A stretch of 64,000 bases of DNA from JBBTCX01 sp964494205 (GCA_964494205.1 CAZBRD010000006.1:124001-188000), one strand, 5' to 3'; counted from the stretch's first letter, positions 48,168 to 57,414 are shown. Made by a program: numbers and translations. The notes: a model not told the origin generated them from the sequence alone.

Positions 48168-49972
48168 ATGGTGTATCCAGCTTGGCGACGGAAAAGAGCG
48201 TCGATTTTTCGGTGGTCGACTCGACGCTGAGCCGCCTCGTCGGCCGAGAGTCGTTACAGAAGATTCAGGATCGTTTTTCGGCGCTGGGCAAAGTCACCGC
48301 GTGCATCGGATCGACCGACGGCGATTTCATCACTAGGCCAACCTGGGGAAGTCGATACTCGCGATTGATCGCCACGTCCCCGCGCGGGCACTCCGCGTTC
48401 GGCGACAGCATTCGGGCATGTTGCCTTGATCCGCAAACTTCAGTCACATCGATCTGCCACGATAGTTTGACGCTGTATGTCGCGCCGATTTCACACGACA
48501 TTGATTGCCTTGGAATTCTGGTCGTCGGCACGCGGCCGATCACGCCACTGACGGACGATCAGATTCGGACATTGGCGGCGCAATACGATATAGACGTCGA
48601 CGAATTGACTGAGTCCGCCCGCGAGCTTGAGCCGTGGAACCCTGAAGCGCTTGAGGCCACCTATCAATTCGCCAATGTGTTGGCTGACACGATCGCTTCC
48701 TTGTACGAGCAGGCGGATTACATCGAGCGGCAGTTGCGCGATTTGCAAGCGGTGCACAGTTTGTCGCAACTGCTGGCGGGCACGCGCGATGTGCAGGAGA
48801 TCCTGGACCTCACCGTCAAGCGCGTGGCTGAGACGATGCAGGTGAAGTCAGTGGCCATCCGGTTGCTCGAAGAAGCGACGGGCGAGCTGGTCATCAAAGC
48901 TGTGCACAACTTGTCCAAGGAGTATCTCAACAAGGGGCCGGTCACGCTCGACGGCAACTACATCGACTCAGCCGCGTTCGCGGGTCATGCGGTATATATC
49001 GAAGACGCGCCGACGGATATGCGGCTTCGATATCCGGAAGATGCGCGACAAGAGGGCATCGTCAGCGGATTGTGCGTGCCGATGACGTATCGCGGGAAGA
49101 CAGTCGGCGTGTTGCGGGCGTACACGGCTGAGCGATATGTGTTCAACAAGCTGGAGGAATCGCTGCTGCTGTCGATGGGATCGCTCGCGGCCTCTGCGAT
49201 CATCAACAGTCGCCTTTTTGCCGAGCAGGCGGCAAACGCGCGCGTGCATCAACAGGTGGAGGCGGCGGCTGACATCCAGCGGAACATGCTTCCCAACGGG
49301 ACACCGAAACTTAAGGGTCTCGAATTTGGCACCGTCTACTCCCCCACTCTCCGTGTCAGCGGTGACTTTTACGACTTTATAGGCCTCCACGGCGGCGAGC
49401 TGGGCGTGTGCGTGGCGGACGTCGTGGGTAAGGGGATTCCTGCTGCTTTGCGAATGGCCGCGGTGCGAGCATCGCTGCGTGCCTTTGCCAACGTCGGCTA
49501 TGACGTGCACACGATCATGGAATTGGTGAACAGACAATTGTGCCGCGACACGCAGCTTCGCGACTTCGTGACGCTGATCTACGGCGAGTTCACGCCTGAC
49601 GGTCGCATGTTCAATTATTGCAATGCCGGACATTTGCCCCCCCTGCTTCTCCGCGAGGATCGATACATCGATTTGGACACGGGTGGGCTGGTGATCGGCA
49701 TCAGGCCCCGCGAGACGTACGATGAGGAGCCGGTGGTCATTCGCACCGGCGACGTGCTGGTGATGGTGACAGACGGTGTCACCGAGGCGCTCAATTTCTC
49801 GGGCGAGCCGTATGGGTTTGATCGACTTCGCGAGTCGATCAGGCGACACCGCGTGCTGGACGCACAGGCGCTGGCGCAACAACTGCTGTGGGATGTGCGG
49901 CGGTTTGCGGGGCTGGCGGATCAATCGGATGATATCACGATCGTGGTGATCAAGGCTGTTGAGGTGACGTGA
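48164..49972 (+). CDS. PocR-GAF-PP2C (SpoIIE/RsbU-type) serine phosphatase
   Basis: The 602-aa protein has an N-terminal PocR-like sensor (about 30-150; GHSAFGDSIRACC, ICHDSLTLYVAPISHDIDCLGILVVGTRPI), a GAF domain (about 205-350) and a C-terminal SpoIIE-type PP2C phosphatase (about 375-600). The phosphatase shows SGDFYDF, VADVVGKGIPAALRMA, CNAGHLPP, VTDGVTEALN and DQSDDITIVV, the metal-binding and family motifs. It probably controls an anti-sigma antagonist by partner switching in response to a small ligand or redox cue. No anti-sigma or STAS gene is in the window. It is coupled to the upstream M42 gene. Confidence 0.9.
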   Translation: MNGVSSLATEKSVDFSVVDSTLSRLVGRESLQKIQDRFSALGKVTACIGSTDGDFITRPTWGSRYSRLIATSPRGHSAFGDSIRACCLDPQTSVTSICHDSLTLYVAPISHDIDCLGILVVGTRPITPLTDDQIRTLAAQYDIDVDELTESARELEPWNPEALEATYQFANVLADTIASLYEQADYIERQLRDLQAVHSLSQLLAGTRDVQEILDLTVKRVAETMQVKSVAIRLLEEATGELVIKAVHNLSKEYLNKGPVTLDGNYIDSAAFAGHAVYIEDAPTDMRLRYPEDARQEGIVSGLCVPMTYRGKTVGVLRAYTAERYVFNKLEESLLLSMGSLAASAIINSRLFAEQAANARVHQQVEAAADIQRNMLPNGTPKLKGLEFGTVYSPTLRVSGDFYDFIGLHGGELGVCVADVVGKGIPAALRMAAVRASLRAFANVGYDVHTIMELVNRQLCRDTQLRDFVTLIYGEFTPDGRMFNYCNAGHLPPLLLREDRYIDLDTGGLVIGIRPRETYDEEPVVIRTGDVLVMVTDGVTEALNFSGEPYGFDRLRESIRRHRVLDAQALAQQLLWDVRRFAGLADQSDDITIVVIKAVEVT

Positions 49973-49975
49973 GTG

Positions 49976-51019
49976 ATGAGATCATTGATGGCGAAAATGG
50001 CATTATTGTTTGTACTGACGATGGGCTTACCAAACTTGTGGGCACAAACAGCCGAGCCAGAGGAGGCACAGCGCGAAGCAAACGCTCAACTTCTTGAACA
50101 ATTTGAGGCAGCGTACACCGAAAAGGACTATGCCAAGGCCATCGAACTTGGCACGAAGATCGCAGCCAATAATCCGAAGAACGCCGAGATTGCGTACAAC
50201 AACGCGTGCGTGTGCGCTCTGAAGGGCGACAAGGCTGAGGCGCTGAAATGGCTGAAGAAGAGCACGGAGAACGGTCTCGACGAGATGGAGTTGATCAGCT
50301 CGGACACGGACCTGGAAAGCCTGCGCAAAGAGCCGGAGTATACGGCTGCGGTGGAGGCAGTGCGGAAAAACAAAGAGAAATCGTTTGAGGAATTGAAGCG
50401 TCGCGTTGCGGAGACGCCGCCGAAGATCATCGTGCCGAATGAATTGGATAAGTCGAAGCCGGCGATGCTGCTGGTTACGTTGCACGGGTTTGGCGACGGT
50501 GAGGAGATGATCTCGGAAAAGTGGCGGGATGTGGCTGAGCAGTTTGGTGCCATCATTGTGGCACCGCGAGCGCCGCATGATGCGGCAGTGGGCGGATATC
50601 AATGGGGTGATGTTGCGGATGCGGAGTATGTGGTTGACCTCGCGATCGATCGCGCGAAGAAGCAGCATTCTATAGATGAGAAGCGAATCATCCTGACCGG
50701 GTTTTCGCAAGGCGGGTACATGGCGTTCAACCTGGGATTGAAGCACCCGGAGAGGTATCGTGGGGTTATTCCGATCGCGGGCAATTATGAGCCGGCGACA
50801 GCGCACCTGCCGCTGGAGAAGCCGGCGTCGCTACCGAAGGTGTACATCATGGTCGGGGATCAGGATCGCGTGCTGGAGTCCAACCGGAAGGCCGCGAAAG
50901 ACCTGGAGGCGGCGGGCGTAAAGGTCCGATTGGAAGTATTTGCGAAGACGGGGCACACGTTTCCGCAAGATCGGGTGATCGAGTTTCGCAAGGCAATACA
51001 ATATGTGCTGACAGAGTAG
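49976..51019 (+). CDS. Secreted TPR-containing alpha/beta hydrolase (carboxylesterase-like)
   Basis: The 347-aa protein has a signal peptide (MRSLMAKMALLFVLTMGLPNLWAQ), one to two TPR-like repeats (about 35-110; YTEKDYAKAIELGTKIAANNPKNAEIAYNNACVCALKGDKAEALKWLKKS) and a phospholipase/carboxylesterase-type hydrolase (about 160-347). LLVTLHGFGDG is the oxyanion region, GFSQGGYMA the nucleophile elbow, VGDQDRV the acid and KTGHTFP the base. It begins four bases after the PP2C stop with GAGGTG upstream. A palindromic terminator follows. Confidence 0.87.
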   Translation: MRSLMAKMALLFVLTMGLPNLWAQTAEPEEAQREANAQLLEQFEAAYTEKDYAKAIELGTKIAANNPKNAEIAYNNACVCALKGDKAEALKWLKKSTENGLDEMELISSDTDLESLRKEPEYTAAVEAVRKNKEKSFEELKRRVAETPPKIIVPNELDKSKPAMLLVTLHGFGDGEEMISEKWRDVAEQFGAIIVAPRAPHDAAVGGYQWGDVADAEYVVDLAIDRAKKQHSIDEKRIILTGFSQGGYMAFNLGLKHPERYRGVIPIAGNYEPATAHLPLEKPASLPKVYIMVGDQDRVLESNRKAAKDLEAAGVKVRLEVFAKTGHTFPQDRVIEFRKAIQYVLTE

Positions 51020-51059
51020 AGGCGGGTTCTGCCCATCGACCGGATTGCCAATGACAAGT

Positions 51060-51088
51060 GGGCGGGTTAGACCCGCCCTACTTTTTTT
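51060..51088 (+). terminator. Palindrome and T-run terminator after the carboxylesterase gene
   Basis: GGGCGGGT-TAG-ACCCGCCC followed by TAC and seven T. It belongs to the dispersed GGCGGGT/ACCCGCC-CTAC family and here also has a U-run, so it should work as an intrinsic terminator. Confidence 0.85.
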
Positions 51089-51223
51089 GAGGCGTCGATT
51101 TGCGGTCAATCCGCAATACAGGATAGGGTCAGTAACATTTTTCTCGTCCGCGCATCGAATAACTGAGCCTGCGCAGGCGCTGGGTTGGTCAGGCTGCGCT
51201 CTTTTGGCTGGGGAGTTTTCATC

Positions 51224-53755
51224 ATGCGACGATTGGCCACTCTGGTAGCCTCTATTTCGTTCGTTCTCACTACTTTTTTATGGCCATGTTTTGGTCAAAC
51301 GCCCGAGAACCAGGCGAGCGGAACGACCGTGCGGAACGGGATTCGCATAGCGCTGTCAAACGATGGAATGAACTTTCGCGAGACGAAAAAGGTGCTGGTG
51401 AGCGATGCAGCCGCGCCGTCGATTGTGCGGCTGAAGGATGGTCGGCTGCTGGCGTACTTTGACAAGTCGGTTCTATCGGCGCGGCCCGGAACGGTGATCA
51501 CCGGCGTTTCTGAGTCCGCGGACAACGGGATCACATGGTCCGCGTGGCAGCCAGTGAAATTCAAAGGAAGCATCGATCGCCTGCAGGGTTTGACTCGCGG
51601 GCAGACGCTGTTGAACGAGAAGGACGAAATTGAACTGGTGATGTCGGCGCGGGTTTCGCCTGAAGCGAATGCGGCTGCGGGAAAATACAAAGACGATCAA
51701 TTGTTACTCGTGATGCGGTCGCGCGATGGACGCGAGTTTCGTGTTTCGTCGCACACACGAATCAAGATTGAATTCAACAAACGAATGGCCGGGCCGGTTT
51801 ACGGCTTCATTGGTGACGATCGGCATGTTTTCTTTGATTCGCCGGCGACGGTAGCAGACGAATCTGCGCGACCTGTGGCGGGCCACTACATGGCGCGTCG
51901 CGAGGGCAAATTCGTAAGAGCGGCTGCCCCGCGCGCGGAGCAGATCAATTTCGATGGAGCCATGCTCGCGGTTGACGCGGGAAGTCGATTGTACTTCTCT
52001 CGCGGCGGCAAGGTTCTCTCAGCCACGTCGAAGAACGGGAGAGACTGGAAGCTCGACAGCGGTGTGCGGTTTCCGAGCGGAACATCACCGGCTGTCACTC
52101 GAATGAGAGATGGAACGTACTTGATGCTCTACGTCTCGCCGGTGGATGACGGCAAGCGAGGCGAGGACTTGAGTGCGGAATCGCCCATGAATTCCCTAGC
52201 GAGGCAGGCCAATGATGCTCAGTTCGATGCTTTGCGGCAACGAATTACAGATGACGGTGCCGAAGCAAGCCAGCCGGTGCCGACGGAAGTCGGCGTCGTC
52301 ATGGCGCTCGGAGCGATGGGTGAATTGGGCGACACGGTCAACGCGGGATGGGAAGATTCACCTGAAGAACGATATGGATTCACCTCGCAAGAAGTAGTGG
52401 AGCCCACCGACGATTACGGCTTTGCGCCGAAGCCCGATTTCGTGAACAAGATCGATTACTACGACTGGTATCGAAAGCAGATGCTGGCTGAGACGACGGA
52501 CAATTCGTACGAGTACTATTCCCAGTTTATCCAGCAGGCGAACGACGCGCCGGGTGCGAAGCCGGAGTTTCCGCAGGCGAGCGGGATGTTCAGCGATGCG
52601 GATTACGAAGGACCGCCGGGGCCATGGGACCCGGCGACGCATCCGGAGTGGGCGGCGTCGGATGAAGCGTATCGCGATTTGATGTCGAAGTTTCGCGATG
52701 CGACGCGGCACAGCGGGTACGCATCACCGGCGGAGCCGTCCTCACGCGGCGAAGATTACCCCGATGCGTTGTTGATGGAGATGTTGTTGCCCAACCTCGG
52801 TGGTCATCGCTCGCTGGCGAAGGTGACGATGGAGAACGCATGGCGGGCGGATGGCGGCGAGGTGTCGCAGGAGCGGATGCGTGACGCGATGGAGACTATC
52901 TTGCGCGGAGCCAATCATATGTCACAAGGTGGCACTTTGATCGAGCACCTGGTGGGTATCGCCGAGCGCGGACTCGTGCACAGGAATGCGATGTGGTCGC
53001 TCAAGAACGAAGTGTTCGACGAGCAGGGGTTGCAATCGACCCTCGATACGCTGCGGTCGTTTGATCGCGGCGGGCACGATCCGGCGCGGTTTCTTCGCGG
53101 TGAACATGCTTTCGGTATGGATATTTCGCAATATTTGTTTGAGCCGCCGTCACCCGGCGAACCTCCAGCGATCGATTTGGATCGCGTGAACTACGTTGGC
53201 GGGTTTATCGATGGCGGTGCCGACCGAAAGGCGCAGTTTGCCAACATGACGGCGGATGATGGACGAGCGACGGTTGAAGCGTTTGATTCGTACTATCGCA
53301 CGCTGACCGATCAGATGCGCGTGGGGTATCCGAATGTTCGAGGGGCTGATCTCGATGCGACGACGGAGGATTTTTTGCATACGTCGCCGTTGACCGAAAC
53401 GCTCGTGCCGTCGCTGAGTCGTGCGTACAAGCTTCAAGCGCGGAACGAGGCTTCGCGGCGGGCGACGCAACTGGCGTATGCGACGCATTTGTTCAAGGCG
53501 AAGAACGGACATTGGCCGACGTCGTTGAACGATTTGCCGGCGGAGTATGCGAACGATGTGCGGACCGATCCGTTCACCGGCGGCGATTTCGGGTATCGCG
53601 TGGATGCGAATGGGCCGCAGATTTATTCGATGTCGGAGGATGGCATCGACGGCGGCGGTGTGCATTCGGATCGATGGGATGATGAGATCACGAATGATGC
53701 GGGGTCGGATGATTATGTGTTCTATCCGCCGCAGATGCCGAAGCGGAGCAAGTAG
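51224..53755 (+). CDS. Large secreted protein: sialidase-like propeller plus pilin-like C-terminal segment
   Basis: The 843-aa protein has a signal peptide (MRRLATLVASISFVLTTFLWPCFGQ). Residues about 30-350 carry BNR/sialidase-like features: Asp-box-like turns SADNGITWSAW and SKNGRDWKLDSG, with PSIVRLKDGRLLAYF and PAVTRMRDGTYLMLY, suggesting a beta-propeller. The middle (about 370-720) is acidic, Pro/Tyr rich and not recognised. The last ~90 residues (AYATHLFKAKNGHWPTSLNDLPAEYANDVRTDPFTGGDFGYRVDANGPQIYSMSEDGIDGGG) resemble the C-terminal region of type II secretion major-pseudopilin-like domains. ATG 51224 has GGGGAG nine bases upstream. Substrate unknown. Confidence 0.7.
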   Translation: MRRLATLVASISFVLTTFLWPCFGQTPENQASGTTVRNGIRIALSNDGMNFRETKKVLVSDAAAPSIVRLKDGRLLAYFDKSVLSARPGTVITGVSESADNGITWSAWQPVKFKGSIDRLQGLTRGQTLLNEKDEIELVMSARVSPEANAAAGKYKDDQLLLVMRSRDGREFRVSSHTRIKIEFNKRMAGPVYGFIGDDRHVFFDSPATVADESARPVAGHYMARREGKFVRAAAPRAEQINFDGAMLAVDAGSRLYFSRGGKVLSATSKNGRDWKLDSGVRFPSGTSPAVTRMRDGTYLMLYVSPVDDGKRGEDLSAESPMNSLARQANDAQFDALRQRITDDGAEASQPVPTEVGVVMALGAMGELGDTVNAGWEDSPEERYGFTSQEVVEPTDDYGFAPKPDFVNKIDYYDWYRKQMLAETTDNSYEYYSQFIQQANDAPGAKPEFPQASGMFSDADYEGPPGPWDPATHPEWAASDEAYRDLMSKFRDATRHSGYASPAEPSSRGEDYPDALLMEMLLPNLGGHRSLAKVTMENAWRADGGEVSQERMRDAMETILRGANHMSQGGTLIEHLVGIAERGLVHRNAMWSLKNEVFDEQGLQSTLDTLRSFDRGGHDPARFLRGEHAFGMDISQYLFEPPSPGEPPAIDLDRVNYVGGFIDGGADRKAQFANMTADDGRATVEAFDSYYRTLTDQMRVGYPNVRGADLDATTEDFLHTSPLTETLVPSLSRAYKLQARNEASRRATQLAYATHLFKAKNGHWPTSLNDLPAEYANDVRTDPFTGGDFGYRVDANGPQIYSMSEDGIDGGGVHSDRWDDEITNDAGSDDYVFYPPQMPKRSK

Positions 53756-53846
53756 GCGTTGCTCATAGAGCGGTGGCACACGTGCGAGCTACGAGGCAAA
53801 AGGGATCAGGCACTGGGCAATAGAGGGTTCAAAACAATTAACGTAG

Positions 53847-53874
53847 GGCGGGTTTTACCCGCCTTTTCTTTTTT
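53847..53874 (+). terminator. Palindromic terminator after the sialidase-like gene
   Basis: GGCGGGT-TTT-ACCCGCC followed by TTTTCTTTTTT. It is a member of the GGCGGGT/ACCCGCC repeat family, preceded by GTAG and followed by a long U-run, consistent with intrinsic termination on the plus strand. Confidence 0.88.
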
Positions 53875-53890
53875 GCCAATTGGCGGCGAC

Positions 53891-53911
53891 GGCGGGTGGA
53901 ACCCGCCCTAC
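53891..53911. repeat. GGCGGGT/ACCCGCC-CTAC palindrome
   Basis: GGCGGGT-GGA-ACCCGCC-CTAC, next to the previous palindrome in mirror orientation and touching the end of the UPF0173-type gene. On the minus strand it could fold as a hairpin just after that gene's stop. Confidence 0.75.
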
Positions 53912-54642
53912 ACTTCTAGGCTCGCGCCGTCTTTGGTCCATTTCACTGTCTGGCCGATTTCGGGAGCGATCAACTTTGGTTTGAGCGCCAGTGAAAGTGC
54001 GTTGCGGAAGTCGTCGGCCGTGGCGGCTAGCAGCGGGAACGTTTTGTAGTGCACGGGGATGATCGCAGCCGGTTGCAGCATGTCGGCGGCGAGTGCCGCG
54101 CCTTTGGCACCCATCGTGAAGCGGTCGCCGATGGGCAGGATGCAGATTTTCGGTTCGTACAGTTGTTTGATCAGCTTCATGTCGCCGAAGACATCGGTAT
54201 CGCCTGCGTCGTAGATGGTGGCGTGGCTGTCGACGGCGACGATGAGGCCGTTGGGCATGCCGCCATAGAGCGGGCCGCTGGGTGAATCGACGCCGGAGGA
54301 GTGGAACGCCTGCGTGAGTGACATGCGGACGCCGTCGACGTTGATGGTGCCGCCGGTGTTCATGCCTTCGAAGCGGCCCGAGCCGATTTGTTTTTGCAAC
54401 ACGGAGCAGAGGTCATAGTTGGCGACGACTACCGGGTTGAATTGCTTGACGAGCGCAGGGACTTCGCCAATGTGGTCGAAATGACCATGCGTGATGAGGA
54501 TCATGTCACAGCGTGGCACTTTCTTGAGCGAATCGGGGCAGGCAGGGTTTCCGTTGAGCCAAGGGTCGATGAAGATCACGCGGCTATCGGCGAGCGTGAG
54601 ACGGATGGTGGCGTGTCCGAACCAGGTTATCGTCGCGGTCAT
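53908..54642 (-). CDS. UPF0173-type metal-dependent hydrolase (metallo-beta-lactamase fold)
   Basis: The 244-aa protein begins ITWFGHATIRLTLADSRVIFIDPWLNGNPACP and has the metal motif THGHFDHIGE (about 52-61), then NTGGTINVDGVRMSLTQAFHSSG, YDAGDTDVFGDM (metal-bridging Asp) and IPVHYKTFP (C-terminal His). This pattern matches UPF0173/UlaG-like hydrolases. The fold is clear, the substrate unknown. It is cytosolic and monocistronic, flanked by repeats on both sides. Confidence 0.9.
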   Translation of the reverse strand: MTATITWFGHATIRLTLADSRVIFIDPWLNGNPACPDSLKKVPRCDMILITHGHFDHIGEVPALVKQFNPVVVANYDLCSVLQKQIGSGRFEGMNTGGTINVDGVRMSLTQAFHSSGVDSPSGPLYGGMPNGLIVAVDSHATIYDAGDTDVFGDMKLIKQLYEPKICILPIGDRFTMGAKGAALAADMLQPAAIIPVHYKTFPLLAATADDFRNALSLALKPKLIAPEIGQTVKWTKDGASLEV

Positions 54643-54661
54643 GTTGCTTCCCTTTCAGGAT

Positions 54662-54684
54662 GAACCACCAAGGCACGAAGGCAC
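54662..54684. repeat. Dispersed 23-base repeat, copy 2
   Basis: Identical over 23 bases to 33861-33883 (core ACCACCAAGGCACGAAGG). It lies upstream of the UPF0173-type gene. Confidence 0.65.
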
Positions 54685-54737
54685 AAAGTTGGGTGATTGT
54701 CGAATGTCGAGTTCCGATTGTCGATTGATATCAGAAT

Positions 54738-54797
54738 GGCGGGTGGAACCCGCTCGACGAACTCTTCAAACAGGTGGGTGCAGAGCACCCACCCTAC
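54738..54797. repeat. Two palindromes of different families side by side
   Basis: A degenerate GGCGGGT-GGA-ACCCGC copy (54738-54753) is followed by a perfect GGTGGGTGC-AGA-GCACCCACC-CTAC (54773-54797). The second family differs in arm sequence but has the same CTAC tail. On the minus strand it lies just after the end of the NTN-hydrolase gene region and could help end transcription. Confidence 0.7.
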
Positions 54798-54809
54798 ACT
54801 TTTCATAGG

Positions 54810-56042
54810 CTACTTTTTTGCGAACAACTCATCGAAGCTAATTTTCACCTTTTCATTCCTCGGTGCGGCTTTGATGTTGCCGTTGACCAATGATGCGAAG
54901 GCGAGTTCGAGTTTGCGCTTTTCGGGGAAGACGACGAGGGAGTAGAGCGTGCCGTCGCGGCCTGCTTCGCCGGCGACGGATTCGAGGGCTTTCCATGCGG
55001 ACTCGGCGGTGACGGGGCCGGTTGATTGCTCCTCCAGTTTCTTATAGCGAGTCAGTGTCCATTTGTTCGCTTCGGGGACGGGCTTGCCGTCTTTGGTGAT
55101 GTAGTGATTCGTCGTGATGCAGGTCGATGAGCCGCGCGGGTTTTCGCCGAGGCCTTGGGCGTCGATGTGGAAGACGCGCTCGGGGACCTCGACTTTGCCG
55201 GGCACGCGCGGGGAGACGACGCGAAGCATGTAGCTGAAGGGATAGGGCGTGACGGCTTTGAGACCGGATTCGAATTTTGCGTGGGCGTCGTCGGGAGTGA
55301 CACGTTCGAGCAGTTCGGTCATGGCGAGGGCGACGGGCGTGAACTTTCCTTCGGGGTTGTTGATGTGCGGGCCGGTGCCGTCGTGCATAAAGGCGCAGAC
55401 GCCGTGTTCGTTGATGGCTGTGACCGCGCCGATGAAGCCGGGCCAGGTGATGAGTGCCACCTGCTTTGCATCTTTCGGCTGACGGACGAGGATGAACTGT
55501 GTGTCGAGCGTGGTGGGCGTGAAGAGCGAGTAATCGAAGTTGCGGGTGGTGATGACGCCGAGGTCGCCGGCGCGCTCGCCCCATACAGTAAAGCCGGAGC
55601 AGCCGAAGGCGCGGAGCATGTCGCCGGCGTTCATGAGCACAAGGTCGTCGACGGTATATGGGCGCTTGAGCGAGGCGATTTGCGGCGCATCGCCGTCGTG
55701 CGCGGCGAGGACGCCACGGTAGATGCCCTTGATCTCTTCCATCATACTATCGGGCACGCGGATGGTCGGCAGAAGCGATTGCATGCCGGCGTCGCGGGTG
55801 CGGCGATCGTCTTCGGTGCTCTGCGCGTAGTCGGCGTTCATTTCGGAGATGATGTCTTTGCCGAGCAGGTAACCGTGCGCGAAGCCCATTTCCTTCGGCG
55901 TGCCCCAGACGCGGACGACGCGGAACTGGCCGATGCGTTCGATCTTGCCGTTGACGATGGGTTTGTCCGCAAATACTCGGGAAGTAACCAAGCAGAAGAG
56001 TGCGGTCAGCAGGAGGTTGCGGCGGCGACGGTTAAGGTGCAT
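54810..56042 (-). CDS. Secreted NTN hydrolase, peptidase C45/acyltransferase-like
   Basis: The 410-aa protein has a signal peptide (MHLNRRRRNLLLTALFCLVTSRVFA). The core GTPKEMGFAHGYLLGKDI (about 48-65) and FGCSGFTVWGERAGDLGVITTRNFDYSLF (about 146-174) match the C45/NTN-hydrolase family, in which the Cys after Gly becomes the N-terminal nucleophile after autocleavage. GFIGAVTAINEHGVCAFMHDG is also family-typical. The expected substrates are amide or acyl-amino bonds. Export before maturation is likely. No partner gene is nearby. Confidence 0.8.
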   Translation of the reverse strand: MHLNRRRRNLLLTALFCLVTSRVFADKPIVNGKIERIGQFRVVRVWGTPKEMGFAHGYLLGKDIISEMNADYAQSTEDDRRTRDAGMQSLLPTIRVPDSMMEEIKGIYRGVLAAHDGDAPQIASLKRPYTVDDLVLMNAGDMLRAFGCSGFTVWGERAGDLGVITTRNFDYSLFTPTTLDTQFILVRQPKDAKQVALITWPGFIGAVTAINEHGVCAFMHDGTGPHINNPEGKFTPVALAMTELLERVTPDDAHAKFESGLKAVTPYPFSYMLRVVSPRVPGKVEVPERVFHIDAQGLGENPRGSSTCITTNHYITKDGKPVPEANKWTLTRYKKLEEQSTGPVTAESAWKALESVAGEAGRDGTLYSLVVFPEKRKLELAFASLVNGNIKAAPRNEKVKISFDELFAKK

Positions 56043-56628
56043 GTGTGTGCTCCGTTTTGGTTGAGGTCTCGTGAACGATAGTGCCCATTTTCACAAATAC
56101 TGCCCAGCGATCAAGTTTCCGGGACGGGTTTGTACAACTACACACGATGGCCTGAAGCAAGAACTTCAAATGGCTAATGGCTATTCGCGAGAAAAAAACA
56201 TCTAAGTAGTGACACGATGTGGCACTTAGTTAGTTACGAATTACAAATTACGAATCATGCGCATCCCACTAATTGATAGCACATGGTTGGTCGCCTGTAC
56301 CCTTCGATCGCCCCTGCCGGGGCTTTGCAAATTTCTTGGGCCATTTTCCCCACGGCTTCCGCCGTGGGCTGACCGCGTGTCGCTGCTGCCGCGGCTAGGA
56401 AGAACTGATTGCGGCGAAAGTATCGTGGCAAGTGACATTTGGCGCAATCCAGCAAGAGGCATTGCGCGCATTCCAGCAAACGCCAATAATTAATGGAATG
56501 CGCATCAAAAATTGCGAATGTACTCATGGCGATCAAGAACTGAGCACCTGATCGGCGCGCCAAAGGTTACTGGCGAGCGCTCATATTATGGCACTTAGGC
56601 TTGGAGATGGGATTCTTTCCATGCCGCG
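56043..56628. other. Intergenic region with repeats and a hairpin
   Basis: I see no supportable gene. The region holds the second copy of the AAATGGCTAATGGCTA...TGTGGCAC repeat (56168-56225) and a perfect 8-bp hairpin CCCACGGC-TTCC-GCCGTGGG (56349-56368). A minus-strand open frame of about 100 codons spans the hairpin but looks like repeat DNA. Confidence 0.5.
56168..56225. repeat. Dispersed intergenic repeat, copy 2
   Basis: AAATGGCTAATGGCTA (56168-56183), AAGTAGTGACAC (56204-56215) and TGTGGCAC (56218-56225) match the copy at 33732-33788, with a variable core of nearly the same length. Confidence 0.6.
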
Positions 56629-57414
56629 TTACGGCGTTGAGTCGACCACGATCTCGTAGAAGTCCTCTTCGCCCAGGTCGTCGGCGAAGGGATTTTCGAT
56701 GCGCATTTCGAAGTGGCCGTTTTCGAGGAGGATGAGCACGGCTGCGGGGTTGCCCTGGGCGGGGCCGGGCCAGGCGTAGCTGGTGGGTTGTTCGAAGTCC
56801 TGCTCGCGGCAGCCGGGGACTGTGTAGCTGAGCGGGTACTCGGGGCTGTCGACGGGATTGGCGTAGGCTGTGATGCGGAGGGTGCCGACGGCGGGAATGG
56901 CGCTGTAGTTGCCAGTGAGGTTGACGGACCAGGTCACGCTGCCAGCGAGTGTGGAGAGCGGGCATTCGAGTTCGGGGTCGTAGTCTTCGTCGGACTGGTC
57001 ATAAGAGAGACGAGCGCTGCCGATGAGGTTACCGAAGAATTCTTCGGTGAGGACGCCGTTCACCAGGATTTGCTGCGAATCAACGTCGGAAGGTGTGACG
57101 GTGAACGAACTGGTGAAGCTTTCCGCTCTGCGACTGTATGCGGCGCCTTGCGTGAAATCGGAACCTTCGATGAAGGTTTCGTTGCCTGTAACGCTGGCGA
57201 AAGGCAGGCCGTCGTTGTTGGATGGAGTGTTGTCGTTTGAATTGTCGCCGTCGACGTTGTCGTTGGACGGTTCAACATTGTCGTTTACGGACGTGTTGTC
57301 ATTTGCCGTTGATGTGTTGTCCGTGGTGCCGGTTGATGGTGTGCAGCCGAAGTGCGGCGCGCACGCCATGGCCAATGCCGTGATGAAGAATGAATGTCGA
57401 ATCGCGCGATTCAT
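56629..57414 (-). CDS. Lipoprotein with Asn/Asp/Ser-rich linker
   Basis: The 261-aa protein has a lipoprotein-type signal (MNRAIRHSFFITALAMACAPHFGC, Cys about residue 24), then a ~45-residue low-complexity linker rich in Asn, Asp, Thr and Ser. A beta-rich domain of about 180 residues ends in FEMRIENPFADDLGEEDFYEIVVDSTP. No known family is recognised. Its ATG overlaps the stop of the TSP3 protein gene (ATGA), so the two are coupled and probably work at the same cell surface. Confidence 0.75.
   Translation of the reverse strand: MNRAIRHSFFITALAMACAPHFGCTPSTGTTDNTSTANDNTSVNDNVEPSNDNVDGDNSNDNTPSNNDGLPFASVTGNETFIEGSDFTQGAAYSRRAESFTSSFTVTPSDVDSQQILVNGVLTEEFFGNLIGSARLSYDQSDEDYDPELECPLSTLAGSVTWSVNLTGNYSAIPAVGTLRITAYANPVDSPEYPLSYTVPGCREQDFEQPTSYAWPGPAQGNPAAVLILLENGHFEMRIENPFADDLGEEDFYEIVVDSTP

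Noticed and set aside
56255..56563. Minus-strand 102-codon frame around the CCCACGGC hairpin
   Set aside because: The hairpin and flanks look like repeat DNA; no homology and no ribosome binding site.
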